64,000 nucleotides of DNA from contig JBAIAC010000020.1 of assembly GCA_037349315.1 (NCBI GenBank), positions 2,666,001-2,730,000 of the forward strand, in the 5' to 3' direction. Both the position numbers and the translations under genes were made by a program. The notes beneath the pieces are model-generated. The model was not told where the DNA came from, ran no database searches, and saw nothing but the letters and a program-made list of their open reading frames with translations. Shown here in pieces: positions 1-10,663 of the stretch (position 1 is its first letter; each line of letters starts with the position of its first letter). The stretch is from Chelydra serpentina (Eukaryota > Chordata > Testudines > Chelydridae).

Positions 1-599
1 GAAAGAGTTTGGGTTTCCAGGTTTTGGGGTTTTTCAATAAAGTCAAAATTTTCCACCAAAAGAACACATTTTCTGCAGAAAATTGCACTGAGCTAAAATC
101 CCAACTTTCTATTGAACAGTTTTGATGGAAATTTTTCAACCTTCGTACCTATAGATGTGGTATCATGCTTATCTTTCTTTTTATTCCGTTAAAGTCTTTT
201 CAGTTTAATATACGATATAATTAACTTACCGGACATTATAATGAGAAATTGTCTGTTGACAAGGATGAGGAGAAACATTGCATTTCTTTCTAAAAAGCAA
301 GACTGAACATTTAATTTAAAAGATCAACATGTATAAAATGTGACCAATTCTAGATGTAGTTTAATAGCTACACTTCCTAAACAACAGATAGTGGGGGTGA
401 AATATCTTAGTGAATCTTAGTTTCACTCATAAACTTCATTTCATTTCTACTTCAGGGAAGTTCTACCTTGCAAAATAAAAGAAAATGTTTATTCTTTTAT
501 TTCCTTTCCTTACCTCCTTCCACAGCAAATCTAGCTCCTGCTATTGCAGGCAACCCCATTTTATAATCTCCTTCATAAACTTACCAAGCTCTGTCTTTA

Positions 600-812
600 A
601 ACTAGTGACCATGTTTGTCCCCCACTCTTCTCACTGAGAGGCTCCCTCCTCTGATGGTTAGAAACCTTCTTCACATTTCCAGCCTGAATTTGTTCCTGGC
701 CATTTTATCCCCATTTGTTCTTGTGCCAACTATTTTCTGCTTTTGCACCATCTGTGTAGGTGCCAATGCCAGGAGCAGCATGACCGAGAATTCACCTTAT
801 CAAGGTAACTGA
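600..812 (-). mobile_element. CR1-like 3' region
   Basis: Antisense of a CR1 ORF2 end (cacatttccagcctgaatttg). The open frame on the plus strand is a by-product. Repeated at 2645-2857. Confidence 0.5.
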
Positions 813-1059
813 TTTGTATTTCCTCTGATGCAGTCGGTAATTTCTATTGTGGGCTAAGAGGCTGGAACCCATTTGGGCGCTTAATCGACACTACAAAGGT
901 CTGCTGGCACAGCCATCTCAGCTTGGAGAGTGAAAAATTCACACACCCCAGTCAACATAGTTATGCAGGCAAAACCCTGGTGAAGACACAACTATGCTGA
1001 CAAAAGTGTGGTTCTGTCAGCCTGTCATTCAGGGAAGTGGTGTAGCTATAGCAGTCAAA

Positions 1060-1260
1060 GATCGACCTCTGTCAGCATTCAGTGCAGTTGTAGCCATGTT
1101 GAGTCCCAGGATATTAGAAAGACAAGGTGGCGAGGTAATATCTTTCATTGGATCAGCTTCTGTTGGTGAAAGAGACCTGAAGAAGAGCTTTGTGTGGCTC
1201 GAAAGTTTGTCTTTCTCTCACCAACAGAAGCTGATCCAATAAAATATATTGGGGTCTTTT
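1060..1260. repeat. Hairpin retroelement repeat, copy 1
   Basis: Arms 1147-1172 and 1215-1240 are inverted (attggatcagcttctgttgg / ccaacagaagctgatccaat). Left of the hairpin is an antisense 3' end, right of it a sense body, so this looks like a 5'-inverted retro-insertion. Confidence 0.5.
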
Positions 1261-1514
1261 CAGCAAAATGAGACCTGACCTGTATTTGGCCCTCCAGTGC
1301 TAATGCATTATTATCAATTGTTACTATTATTACACCAGCTGGAATATGGCCCATTGACTCTAGTGCAGTGACACTGATTTGCACGAGCTCATTGATGTCA
1401 AAATTGCCCCAGAGTGATCAGCTGAGGGAGTTATCGCTTATCTGATTCACTGTATCTGCAGATTTGCCTGAAAGGGGCTGAAATGTTGTCATTCTGTGTC
1501 GGTTTGTTTCCCAG

Positions 1515-1586
1515 GCAGGAGTGTTCACTCAGTGACACTGATCACAGCAATAATGGCAGCTCTGAGAAAAAAATCAATTCCTGATG
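1515..1586 (+). pseudogene. Relic receptor (gene 3): stalk exon, first copy
   Basis: Same exon in a tandemly duplicated block (acceptor gtttcccag, donor gtaaat). It is also 72 nt, but a lost C and an extra A shift the middle into a hydrophobic frame (S-V-T-L-I-T-A-I-M). It is probably dead. Confidence 0.55.
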
Positions 1587-1939
1587 GTAAATAATTTGTA
1601 TTTGCTAATGGCCAAATTCCCAACTCACTGGAGGCAGTGGGAAGATTTCCACTGAGCGATTTGGGGTGCGCAGGAGGCACTAATTCAGCGTCTCTCCAAC
1701 ATGCCGAGATAAAAGGGGGTGTCCTTAAAAAGCCGCAGCTGAGCGTCTCCCTCCAACCTGCCCCACTGCAGAGAGTTTGGAGGAGTCAACAGCAAACAGG
1801 GCTGGCCAGGGCTGCAGGAGACTATCGGTTTGTCTCCTCACAGCTCCTCCTGCCTCTCATCCTGCAGCTCCCAGCTGGCATCATCTCCCAGGGCTGGTTT
1901 GAGGGGTGGGCTGCACAGGAGAACTATTAGGAATTTCAT

Positions 1940-2250
1940 CAACATTTTTTTCAATTAAAAATTGAGGCTTTCACCAAATGAAGTGTTTTGTGGCAAAATT
2001 TGACTTTCCCTGGAAATTTTCCATTTTTATTTTTGGTCAGTAAGTTGGAAAGTGAAAATATTTCCAGTCTTTGGTTGACAATTTGTTGTTTTTCAGTGAT
2101 TTTCTGGCTCCCTTAAAACAAAACAAAAAATGTTTTTGATGTTTGGTGAAAAGTTGAAATTTTCCCACCAAAAATGTTGGTAAAACCAAACTTTTTTTTC
2201 ATTTTCATCACAATTTTCTGCAGAAAACAAAACAAACCATTTTCAAATTA
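1940..2250. repeat. A/T-rich 'aaattttcc' interspersed repeat
   Basis: Strings such as gaaaatttccatttttattt recur here and at 1-140, 4595-4700, 15420-15760, 18180-18540, 53690-53810, 56930-57270 and 61830-62090. No coding content. Family unknown. Confidence 0.5.
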
Positions 2251-2644
2251 GCTCTGGGGCCTACATTTTCAGGCCTGTTCCTGCCCATGTCTAAACAGGA
2301 GCTGTGCTATTTTGAAAATCTAGCCCATTGCGGCAACCCTGACTCTCCTGAGCTGAGGGGGCAGGTCCCCCTGTTGCCCTGAGCGCTATGGGAAATCCAG
2401 CATAAAGTTAATATGGTCTGAGGCTACAAAACATTCCTTCAGTTCCTCTGCCTCATCTGGAAACACCCCCACTAAGATAAGGAGAGGATTAAGGGGCTGG
2501 CTCAGCATTTCCAAGGAGGGTCACTCATAGGAACATGGGGCACAGGACTAGAAGGTGCTTCCTTCCACAGCAAATCTAGCTGCTGCTATTGCAGGTAACC
2601 CCATTTTATAATCCCCTTCATAAATTTACCAAGCTCTGTCTTCA

Positions 2645-2857
2645 AACTAGTGACCATGTTTGTCCCCCACTCTTCTCACTGGGAGGCTCCCTCCTCTGAT
2701 GGTTAGAAACCTTCTTCACATTTCCAGCCTGAATTTGTTCCTGGCCACTTTATCCCCATTTGTTCTTGTGCTAACTATTTTCTGCTTTTGCACCATCTGC
2801 GCAGGTGCCAATGCCAGGAGCAGCATGACTGAGAATCCACCTTATCAAGGTAACTGA
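2645..2857 (-). mobile_element. CR1-like 3' region, duplicate
   Basis: Same as 600-812, within the tandem duplication. Confidence 0.5.
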
Positions 2858-2929
2858 TTTGTATTTCCTCTGATGCAGTCGGTAATTTCTATTGTGGGCT
2901 AAGAGGCTGGAACCCATTTGGGGGCTTTA

Positions 2930-3045
2930 TCTTTCATTGGATCAGCTTCTGTTCGTGAAAGAGACCTGAAGAAGAGCTCTGTGTGGTTCGAAATCTTGTC
3001 TCTCTCTCTCACCAACGGAAGCTGATCCAATAAAAGATATTGGGA
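2930..3045. repeat. Hairpin retroelement repeat, copy 2
   Basis: Duplicate of copy 1 within the tandem block; arms 2936-2961 and 3007-3031. Confidence 0.5.
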
Positions 3046-3283
3046 TCTTTTTAGCACATAGAGACCTGACCTGGATTTGACCCTCAGATTTTAATGCATT
3101 ATTATCAATTATTATTACACCATATGGAATCTGGCCCATTAACTCCAGTGGAGTGACACTGATTTACACCAGCTCATTGATGTCAAAAGTGCTCCAGAGT
3201 TATCGCATATCTGATTCACTGTATCTGCAGATTTGCCTGAAAGGGGCCAAAATGTTGTGATTCTATTAGGGTTTGTTTCCCAG

Positions 3284-3355
3284 ACAGGAGTGTTCAGTTC
3301 AGTAACACTGATCACCTCAATAGCCGCAGATCTGAGAAAAAATCAATTCCTGATG
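3284..3355 (+). pseudogene. Relic receptor (gene 3): stalk exon, second copy
   Basis: A 72-nt phase 1-1 exon between tttcccag and gtaagt, reading D-R-S-V-Q-F-S-N-T-D-H-L-N-S and ending S-I-P-D. It is the only one of the three related stalk copies with the expected frame and length. Its last base plus the start of the TM exon at 6257 gives an in-frame join, so this copy and that TM exon once belonged together. Confidence 0.6.
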
Positions 3356-3489
3356 GTAAGTAATTTATATTCGCTAATGGCCAGATTCCCAACTCAGTGG
3401 AGGCAGTGGGAAGATTTCCAATGAGCGATTTGGGGTGCACATGAGGCACTAATTCAGCGTCTCTGCAATATGCCGAGATAAAAGGGGGC

Positions 3490-4487
3490 TGTGACGAGTT
3501 CGGTCACAGAGACCCTTTTGGGACTGTCACCTGACGTGCTGGAATTACCTCTGAGCCCGTTTTCCCTGCCAGCTTGGGACTTCAGATCCCTGCCTTGTGA
3601 GCCAGACACACTAGCCTGCTACAACACAGACCGAGGTCTGGTCCACGACCCCAAAGCTGCAGAGTTTAACCAAAAACTGCTCAGCAGGTCACCTATCTCC
3701 AGCACCCAGACACCCAGATCCCAATGGGATCCAAACCCCCAACTAAATTTGTTTTACTCTGTATAAAGCTTATACAGGGTAAACTCATAAATTGTCCGCC
3801 CTCTATAACACTGATAGAGAGAAATACACAGCTGTTTTCTCCCCTCGGTATTAATCACTTACTCTGGATTTACTAGTAAACAAAAGTGATTTTATTAAGT
3901 ATAAAAAGTAGGATTTAAGTGGTTTCAAGTAATAATAGACAGAACAAAGTAAGTCACCAAGCAAAATAAAGCAAAAACTTGCAAGTCTAAGCCTAATACA
4001 TTAAGAAACTGTTTACAGGTAAAAATCTCACCCTCAGAGATGTTCTAATAAGCTTTTTTCACAGACTAGACTCCTTCCTGTTCTGGGCCCAACCCTCTCC
4101 CCTGGTACAGTTCTTGTTAGCAGACATCTTAGGTAGACACTAGGGGTGTTATCATGACTGGCAGACCCCTTTGTTCTGTTTCACCCCCTTTTATATCTTT
4201 GGCACAAGGCGGGAATTTTTTGTCTCTCTGTCCCCACCTCTCCTTCTAAATGGAAAAGCACCAGTTTTAAGATGGATTCCAGTTCAGGTGACATTACCTG
4301 GGAGCTGGTCGACACATACACAGGCTTGCAGGTAAACAAACCCATTCACAGTTCATTGATTCTCAAGCACTCTTAATGGCTTCCACTTAATATGTTTACA
4401 TCAGTAATATAAGTTTATACCTTATTTTCTTAACTTTGGACACAGAAATAATACATGCAAACAAATAGGATGAACACACTCAGTAGA
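3490..4487 (-). mobile_element. Family A-related LTR, truncated
   Basis: Begins TGTGACGAG and follows the 10664/37476 LTRs, including the internal TATACAGGGTAAACTCATAAA stretch, but stops about 110 bp short at cagtaga. The flank that the tandem copy (1720-1810) retains is missing here, so one deletion removed the LTR end and neighbouring DNA. Strand by similarity to the other copies. Confidence 0.65.
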
Positions 4488-4689
4488 GTGGCCAGGGCTG
4501 CAGGAGACTATGTTTATCTTCCCACAGCTCCTCCCGCCTCTCATCCCACAGGGCTGGTTTACGGGGTGGGCTGCACAGGAGAACTATTAGGAATTCCATT
4601 AACACTTTTTTCAAATGAAAAATGGAGGCTTTGAACAAATGAAGAGTTTTGTGGCAAAATTCGACTTTCCTTGGAAATTTTCCATTTTT

Positions 4690-4835
4690 ATTTTTGGGCA
4701 GTAAATTGACCTGTTTTTAATAACCCCCCATGAGGGGGATTCCACAACCTCCCTTGGAAGCCTGTTCCAGATCTGAACTAGCCTTAGAGTGAACAAGATG
4801 GATCTACCAACCCTGTCTGAGGAGCCATGGCCCAA
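4690..4835 (-). mobile_element. CR1 3' fragment
   Basis: [16 protein letters not shown] in the minus frame. Its inverted homologue is 60570-60680, so this insertion predates the inverted duplication. Confidence 0.65.
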
Positions 4836-5305
4836 GGCCCAGAGTATGCCACACTGGCCAGGGAAATGGGTGTGTCTGAATTGTCCGGAGTTACATTCAG
4901 CATTCCTACTCCCATATCCTCACATTTCCCTGCCCCCAGGGAGTAGTTCCTGGCTTCTTCCCGTCTCCCCTCGCTTTGCCCCTCCTGAAGAACGGCCAAG
5001 GGGGTGCTGGTCCTGGGAATGACAGTCCCTGCTATGTAGTCCTGCAGGTCTCCATCCCAGTGCATTTGTTTCCCTGTATCCACTCTGAGCTGAATATGCC
5101 CCATGTCTCTGACATATCCTAGCTCTCTCTGGGCATCTTCCCACTTCCCTCTCCAGGCCCAATATCCCGTCTCATTGGCTCTAACACAGGAATCGCTTCA
5201 TACTCTTCTTTCTATTTCTGACAAGAGTGTGAAGCTTGTAGCTCTTTTATCGAACACACCCCACATCCTGGCCCCCAAAATGCCAGTGAGACATACGCTA
5301 AGCTT

Positions 5306-5366
5306 GGTCCCATGGTGTCATGGTTAGTGCTGACCATCCAGCAACCTGAGCCCAAATCTCAGCCCT
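5306..5366 (+). pseudogene. tRNA-Gln-like pseudogene
   Basis: ggtcccatggtgtcatggtt, then gagcccaaatctcag, resembles the D-arm and T-arm of vertebrate tRNA-Gln. The anticodon arm is shortened and the acceptor end runs into a MITE. A shorter relic of the same kind is at 16847-16880, again next to a MITE. Confidence 0.5.
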
Positions 5367-5659
5367 GGGCTACACTAGAGGGGGGGGGTGTCAATCTACG
5401 ATATGCAACTTCAGCTACGTGACTAACGTAGCTGAAGTCGGCGTCTCGTAGATGACTTACCTGGCCGTGAGAACGGCGGCGAGTCGATCGCTGCTGCTCC
5501 CCCGTCGACTCCGCTTCTGCCTTTCGCCGAGATGGATTTTTGGAGTCGACGAGGAGCGCGTTTGGGGATCGATTAAGCGCGTCTAAATGAGACGCGATAA
5601 ATCGATCCCCGATAGATCGATTGCTACCTGCCGATGCGGCTGGTAGTGAATACAAGCCC
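5367..5659. mobile_element. MITE-like element
   Basis: Ends gggctacactag and tagtgaatacaagccc are roughly inverted. The interior has inverted stretches (cttcagctacgtgac / gtagctgaag; ggatcgatt / aaatcgatcc). Related to 56335-56634. Confidence 0.6.
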
Positions 5660-6256
5660 TCAGTGGGGCTTAGCTTTTCTACACCCCAATTTGATTTTTC
5701 CTCTTGCAAGTGGCCAGACTATGCAGCACTGGCCAGGGAAATGGGTCTGTCTGTATTGTCTGGAGTCACATTCAGCATTCCTGCTCCCATATCCTCACAC
5801 CTCCCTGCCCCCAAACAGTAGTTCCTGGCTCCTTCCCATAACCCCTCACTCTTCCCCTTCTGAAGAACGGCCAAGGGGGCGCTGGTCCTGGGAATGACAC
5901 CCCCTGCTACGTAGTTCTGTAGGTCCCCATCCCAGTGCGTTACTTTCTCTGTGTCCGCTCTGCGCTGAATGTCTCCCGTGTCTCTGACATACCCGAGCTC
6001 TCCCTGGACATGTTTACTCCGAGGTCTCCATCACTCCCTGGCTACCTCTTGCAGTGGCTTTGCTGTCAGGAGTTGGCCTGGGCAGGGGCAGAGAGCACAG
6101 ATAGGGCCGTGTGGGCCCAGCCATGGCTGGGACTGTCCTAGCCATAACCTGTAAGTGACACACAGCCAGCATGACCCCCAGTGTGGGGAGACGTGCAGCA
6201 TGAACTCTTCAGTGCTGGCTCTCTCAGGATTGTTCATGTTGTTCTGGTTTTCCCAG

Positions 6257-6339
6257 GAAAGCAACTGGGACTGGAGATCATCTGGGGAATCGTGGGGCTC
6301 TCTGTCCTGTGTCCAGCTCTACTGATCTATCTGCTGATC
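6257..6339 (+). pseudogene. Relic receptor (gene 3): TM exon cut by CR1
   Basis: Acceptor ggttttcccag, then an open frame G-K-Q-L-G-L-E-I-I-W-G-I-V-G-L and onward to I-Y-L-L-I. The exon runs straight into the 3' end of a minus-strand CR1 (atagaatcatag). The Lys-Lys end and donor are not found beyond the CR1. The flanks (6130-6256) match gene 2 in inverted orientation (60122-60260). Confidence 0.7.
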
Positions 6340-6697
6340 ATAGAATCATAGAGTCTCAGGGTTGGAAGGGACCTCAGGAGGTCATCTAGTCCAACCCCCT
6401 GCTCAAAGCAGGACCAATCCCAACTAGATCATCCCAGCCAGGGCTTTGTCAAGCCTGACCTTAAAAACCTCTAAGGAAGAAGATTCCACCACCTCCCTAG
6501 TATCAGAGGGGTAGCCGTGTTAGTTTGGATCGAAGCCTGCATCCGAAGAAGTGGGTATTCACCCACGAAAGCTTATGCTTCCATACCTCTGTTAGTATAT
6601 AAGGTGCCACAGGACCCTTTGTCACCTCCCTAGGTAACCCATTCCAGTGCGTCACCACCCTATTAGTGAAAAAGTTTTTCCTAATATCCAACCTATT
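6340..6697 (-). mobile_element. CR1 3' end in receptor relic TM exon
   Basis: A 3' tail (atagaatcatagagtctcag) and the end of ORF2, interrupted at 6501-6622 by a small retroelement with target duplication. It destroys the gene 3 TM exon. Confidence 0.8.
6501..6622 (-). mobile_element. Small retroelement (Penelope-like?) with 5' inversion
   Basis: 122 bp flanked by an 11-bp duplication CACCTCCCTAG (6490-6500, 6623-6633) within CR1. On the minus strand the 3' 31 bp (…ggctacccctctgata) are in normal order, and the rest is inverted relative to other copies of the family (12957-13085, 19636-19780). This is the twin-priming pattern of target-primed retrotransposons. Class is tentative. Confidence 0.6.
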
Positions 6698-6845
6698 GTT
6701 AAAAGTGTGGTCGGCGGTGCTGTGGCGCTAAGACAGGCTAGTCCCTACCTGTCCTGGCTCTGTGCTGCACCCCGGAAGCAGCCAGCAGATCCAGCTCCTA
6801 GGCGGGGGGCCATGGGGCTCCATGTGCTGCCCCTGCCCCGAGCAC

Positions 6846-6996
6846 CGAACAAAACCGGCCCCAGCACCGACCCTTGGGGCACTCCACTTGATACCGGCTG
6901 CCAACTAGACATGGAGCCATTGATCACTACCCGTTGAGCATGACGATCCAGCCAGTTTTCTATCCACCTTACCGTCCATTCATCCAGCCCATACTT
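6846..6996 (-). mobile_element. CR1 RT fragment
   Basis: Minus-strand frame with [14 protein letters not shown] and [14 protein letters not shown], the CR1 motif before YADD. Confidence 0.75.
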
Positions 6997-7199
6997 CTGG
7001 CTGCACCCACCCCACAATCCCCTGAGGCAACGTGTCAGCTTGCTTCTGACATCATCCTCCATTACCACCACCAGAGAGAAAAGGAGACAGATAAGGTGAT
7101 CACTGGTGCATCCCCAGAATATCAGACACTCCAGTAGGCCTGGGAACAACATGGGCCCATCCTCACCTGTCTGGCCTCGCCCCCACCGATGCGATTGCA

Positions 7200-8630
7200 G
7201 AGCCATTGGCCATTATCTTTGACAAATCATGGCAATCTTTCAAAAAGGGAAGATCCGCAGAACTACAGGCCAGTCAGTCTCACCTCAGTCCCTGGAAAAA
7301 TTATGGAACAGGTCCTCAAGGAATCAATTCTGAACCACTTAAAGGAAGGGAAAGTGATGAGGAACAGTCAGCATGAATTCACCAAGGGCACGTCATGCCT
7401 GACTAACCTAATTGCCTTCTATGATGAGATAACTGGCTCTGTGGATGAGGGGAAAGCAGTGGATGTGCTATTTCTTGACTTTAGCAAAGCTTTTGATACA
7501 GTCTCCCACGGTGTTCTTGCCAGCAAGTTAAAGAAGTACGGGCTGGATGAATGGACGGTAAGGTGGATAGAAAACTGGCTAGATGGTCAGGCTCAACGGG
7601 TAGTGATCAATGGCTCCATGTCTAGTTGGCAGCCGGTATCATGTGGAGTGGCCCAAGGGTAGGTGCTGGGGCCCGTTTTGTTCAATATCTTCATTAACGA
7701 TCTGGAGGATGGTGTGGACTGCACCCTTAGCAAGTATGCAGATGACACTAAACTAGGAGGAGTGGTTGATACGCTGGAGGGTAGGGATAGGATACAGAGG
7801 GACCTAGACAAATTAGAGGATTGGGCCGAAAGAAATCTGATGAGGTTCAACAAGGACAAGTGCTGAGTCCCGCACTTAGGACAGAAGACTCCCATGCACT
7901 GCTACAGACTAGGGACCGAATGGCTGGGCAGCAATTCTGCAGAAAAGGACATAGGGGTTACTGTGGACGAAAAGCTGAATATGAGTCAACCGTGTGTCCT
8001 TGCTCCCAAGAAGGCTAATGGCATTTTGGGCTGTATAAGGAGGAGCATTTCCAGCAGATCGAGGGACGTGATTATTCCCCTCTATTCGGCACTGGTGAGG
8101 CCTCATTTGGAGTACTGTGTCCAGTTTGGGGCCCCACACTACAAGAAGGATGTGGATAAATTGGAAAGAGTCCAACGGAGGGCAACAAAAATGATTAGGG
8201 TGCTGGAGCACATGATGTATGAGGAGAGGCTGAGGGAACTGGGATTGTTTAGCCTGCAAAAGAGAAGAGTGAGGGGGGATTTGATAGTTGCTTTCAACTA
8301 CCTAAAAGGGGGTTCCAAAGAGGATGGATCTAGACTGTTCTCAGTGGTAGAAGATGACAGAACAAGGAGTAATGGTCTCAAGTAGCAGAGGGGGAGGTTT
8401 AGGTTGGATATTAGGAAAAACTTTTTCACTAGTAGGGTGGTGAAGCACTGGAATCGGTTACCTAGGGAGGTGGTGGAATCTCCTTCCTTAGAGGTTTTTA
8501 AGGTCAGGCTTGACAAAGCCCTGGCTGGGATGATCTAGTTGGGGTTGGTCCTGCTTTGAGCAGGGGGTTGGACTACATGACCTCCTGAGGTCCCTTCCAA
8601 CCCTGAGATTCTATAATTCTATGATTCTAC
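7200..8630 (+). mobile_element. CR1 LINE, reverse transcriptase part
   Basis: [29 protein letters not shown] (catalytic YADD) and [11 protein letters not shown] are all present, and the element ends with the CR1 tail ttctataattctatgattc. In-frame stops lie at 7661, 7863 and 8383. 5'-truncated. Confidence 0.85.
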
Positions 8631-9735
8631 TACTCTCCTTTCTTCCTTGTGTCAGGATCCTGAACTCGACCATCTCATGGTCACTGCCTCCCAGGTTCCC
8701 ATCCACTATTGCTTCCTCTACTATTTCCTCCCTGTTTGTGAGCAGCAGGTCAAGAAGAGTTTTTCCCCTAGTTGGTTCCTCCAGCACTTGCACCAGGAAA
8801 TTGTCCCCTACACTTTCCAAAAACTTCCTGGATTGTCTGTGGACTGCTGTATTGCTCTCCTAGCAGCTATCGGGGTGATTAAAGTCACCCATGAGAACCA
8901 GGGCCTGTGATCTAGCAACTTCTGTTAGTTGCTGGAAGAAAGCCTCGTCCACCTCATCCCCCTGGTCTGGTGGTCTGTAGCAGACTCCCACCACGACATT
9001 ACCCTTGTTGCTCACACTTCTCAATTTAATTCAGAGACTCTCAGGTTTTTCTGCAGTTTCATACTGGAGCTCTGAGCAGTCATACTGCTCTCTTACATAC
9101 AACGCAACTCCCCCACCTTTTCTGCCCTGCCTATCCTTCCTGAACAGTTTATATCCATCCATGACAGTACTCCAATCATGTGAGTTATCCCACCAAGTCT
9201 CTGTTATTCCAATTACATCATAATTCCTTGACTGTGCCAGGACTTCCAGTTCTCCCTGCTTGTTCCCCAGGCTTCTTGTATTTGTGTATAGGCATTTAAG
9301 ATAACTCACCGATTGTCCTGCTGTCCCAGCATGGGGCAGGAGCCCTCCCCTCTTGCACTCACCTACTTGTGCTTCCTCCCGGTAACCCACTTCCCCACTT
9401 ACCTCGGGGCTTTGGTCTCCTTCCCCCGGTGAACCTAGTTTAAAGCCCTCCTCACTAGGTTAGCCAGCCTGCTTCCAAAGATGCTCTTCCCTCTCTTCGT
9501 CAGGTGGAGCCCGTCTCTGCCTAGCACTCCTTCTTCTTGGAACACCATCCCATGGTCAAAGAATCCAAACCCTTCTCTCCAACACCATCTGCGTAGCCAT
9601 TCGTTGACTTCCACGATTCGATGGTCTCTACCCCGGCTTTTTCCTGCCACAGGGAGGATAGACGAGAACACCACTTGCGCCTCAAACTCCTTTATCCTTC
9701 TTCCCAGAGCCACGTAGTCCGCAGTGATACAAATC

Positions 9736-10360
9736 ACACATCCCTTCAAAGCTTGTAATGTCTTTTCCCCTCACCCACTTATCTACCAGAACTGTCATTT
9801 CATTTGCATAAGCCACATTACTTAATCCATCTCCCCTCTTAAGACTCCTGAATTTAACCCTGTAGGTTTCAGGTGTAACCTGAAACTGTTTCAAAACCAG
9901 TTCCTTAAATTTACCATAATTGGAGGCATCCCCAATGGGCATCTTATTGAATACGTCCAGAGCTCTGCCAGTCAATTTGACTATCAAGGTGGTCCTTTTT
10001 TGATCTTCAGGGTTCGCATGGAGGGAGCACAGTCTCTCGTAGGTGATAAAATATTCGGCTATATCCTTGGATTCATCATACTGGGGGCATACATGCTCCC
10101 ATTTGTGGATTTTTGGGGAAGTGGAGCCAGAAGCTGAAGGGTTTCGACTCTTCAACTCTGCGATGGCCAGTTCATGCTTCTGGGCCTCCATAGCTCTCTT
10201 GTGGGCCGCCTCCTCCCTGATTCTTTCTGCTTCCATAGCTCTCTTGTGGGCCTCTGTCTCTGCACTAATTTCCAGCATACATAATTCGATTAATCTCCGA
10301 AGTTCGTTTTCTTTCTCTGTTATTTCGAGTCTGGCAAGATCCAGTTTTATCGTGGCTTAG
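9736..10360 (-). pseudogene. Family A gag, truncated
   Basis: Coiled-coil start (M-L-E-I-S-A-E-T-E-A-H-K-R-A-M-E, two such heptad blocks). Then the same capsid pattern as family B: Y-E-R-L-C-S, F-Q-V-T-P-E-T-Y-R-V-K-F-R, S-N-V-A-Y-A, F-E-G-M-C-D-L. It ends abruptly where CR1 ORF1 resumes. The rest of gag and all of pol are deleted. Confidence 0.75.
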
Positions 10361-10663
10361 CTTACCGACATCTTATTGCTGTCTAGTGCTGGGCCACGCC
10401 CCTCTGCAGTTCACTGAAACTGGACTGCCCTCTGCTCAGAAGCTTTTCAGTTAAGAGACTTTCCCAGCTCCCCTGATCTTCACTCTAACTTATTTTGTTT
10501 CCTTTTCTGTCCCTACGTCCCTTACCCGAAATAAGCAAACAGAAAATAACAAAACAGTAACCACTTTGTCTGTTTTCCAGGCACCACACTTAAAACTCAC
10601 TTAAAATCACTACCAGTATCTCAAAGCAATCAGCTGTGCACAGATCCTGCTCGACTACGCCAC

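Larger units (their letters stand above)
510..3490 (+). repeat. Tandem duplication, about 2 kb period
   Basis: 510-895 matches 2555-2925 and 1135-1710 matches 2930-3490, on the same strand. The block holds a minus-strand CR1 3' part, a hairpin repeat and the receptor stalk exon. Copy 1 has about 240 extra bases (895-1135). Confidence 0.65.
1380..6339 (+). repeat. Inverted copy of 60.0-62.7 kb (receptor unit)
   Basis: Patches at 1590-1930, 3130-3480, 4490-5160 and 5700-6339 match the reverse complement of 62040-62720 and 60048-60640. Shared marks are the stalk exon, the TM exon and the block starting ctatgtagtcctgcaggtc. Repeat insertions break the match. Confidence 0.65.

Noticed and set aside
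615..812. 65-codon open frame repeated at 2660-2857, hydrophobic
   Set aside because: It is the antisense of a CR1 3' region and has no start context or splice support. Its repetition comes from the tandem duplication.
3490..4487. Complete LTR with target duplication
   Set aside because: The last ~110 bp are missing and no duplication is found, so it is listed as truncated.
4784..5162. Overlapping frames on both strands resembling those at 60295-60566
   Set aside because: The similarity is from the inverted duplication of intron sequence. Neither frame has splice sites or domain motifs.
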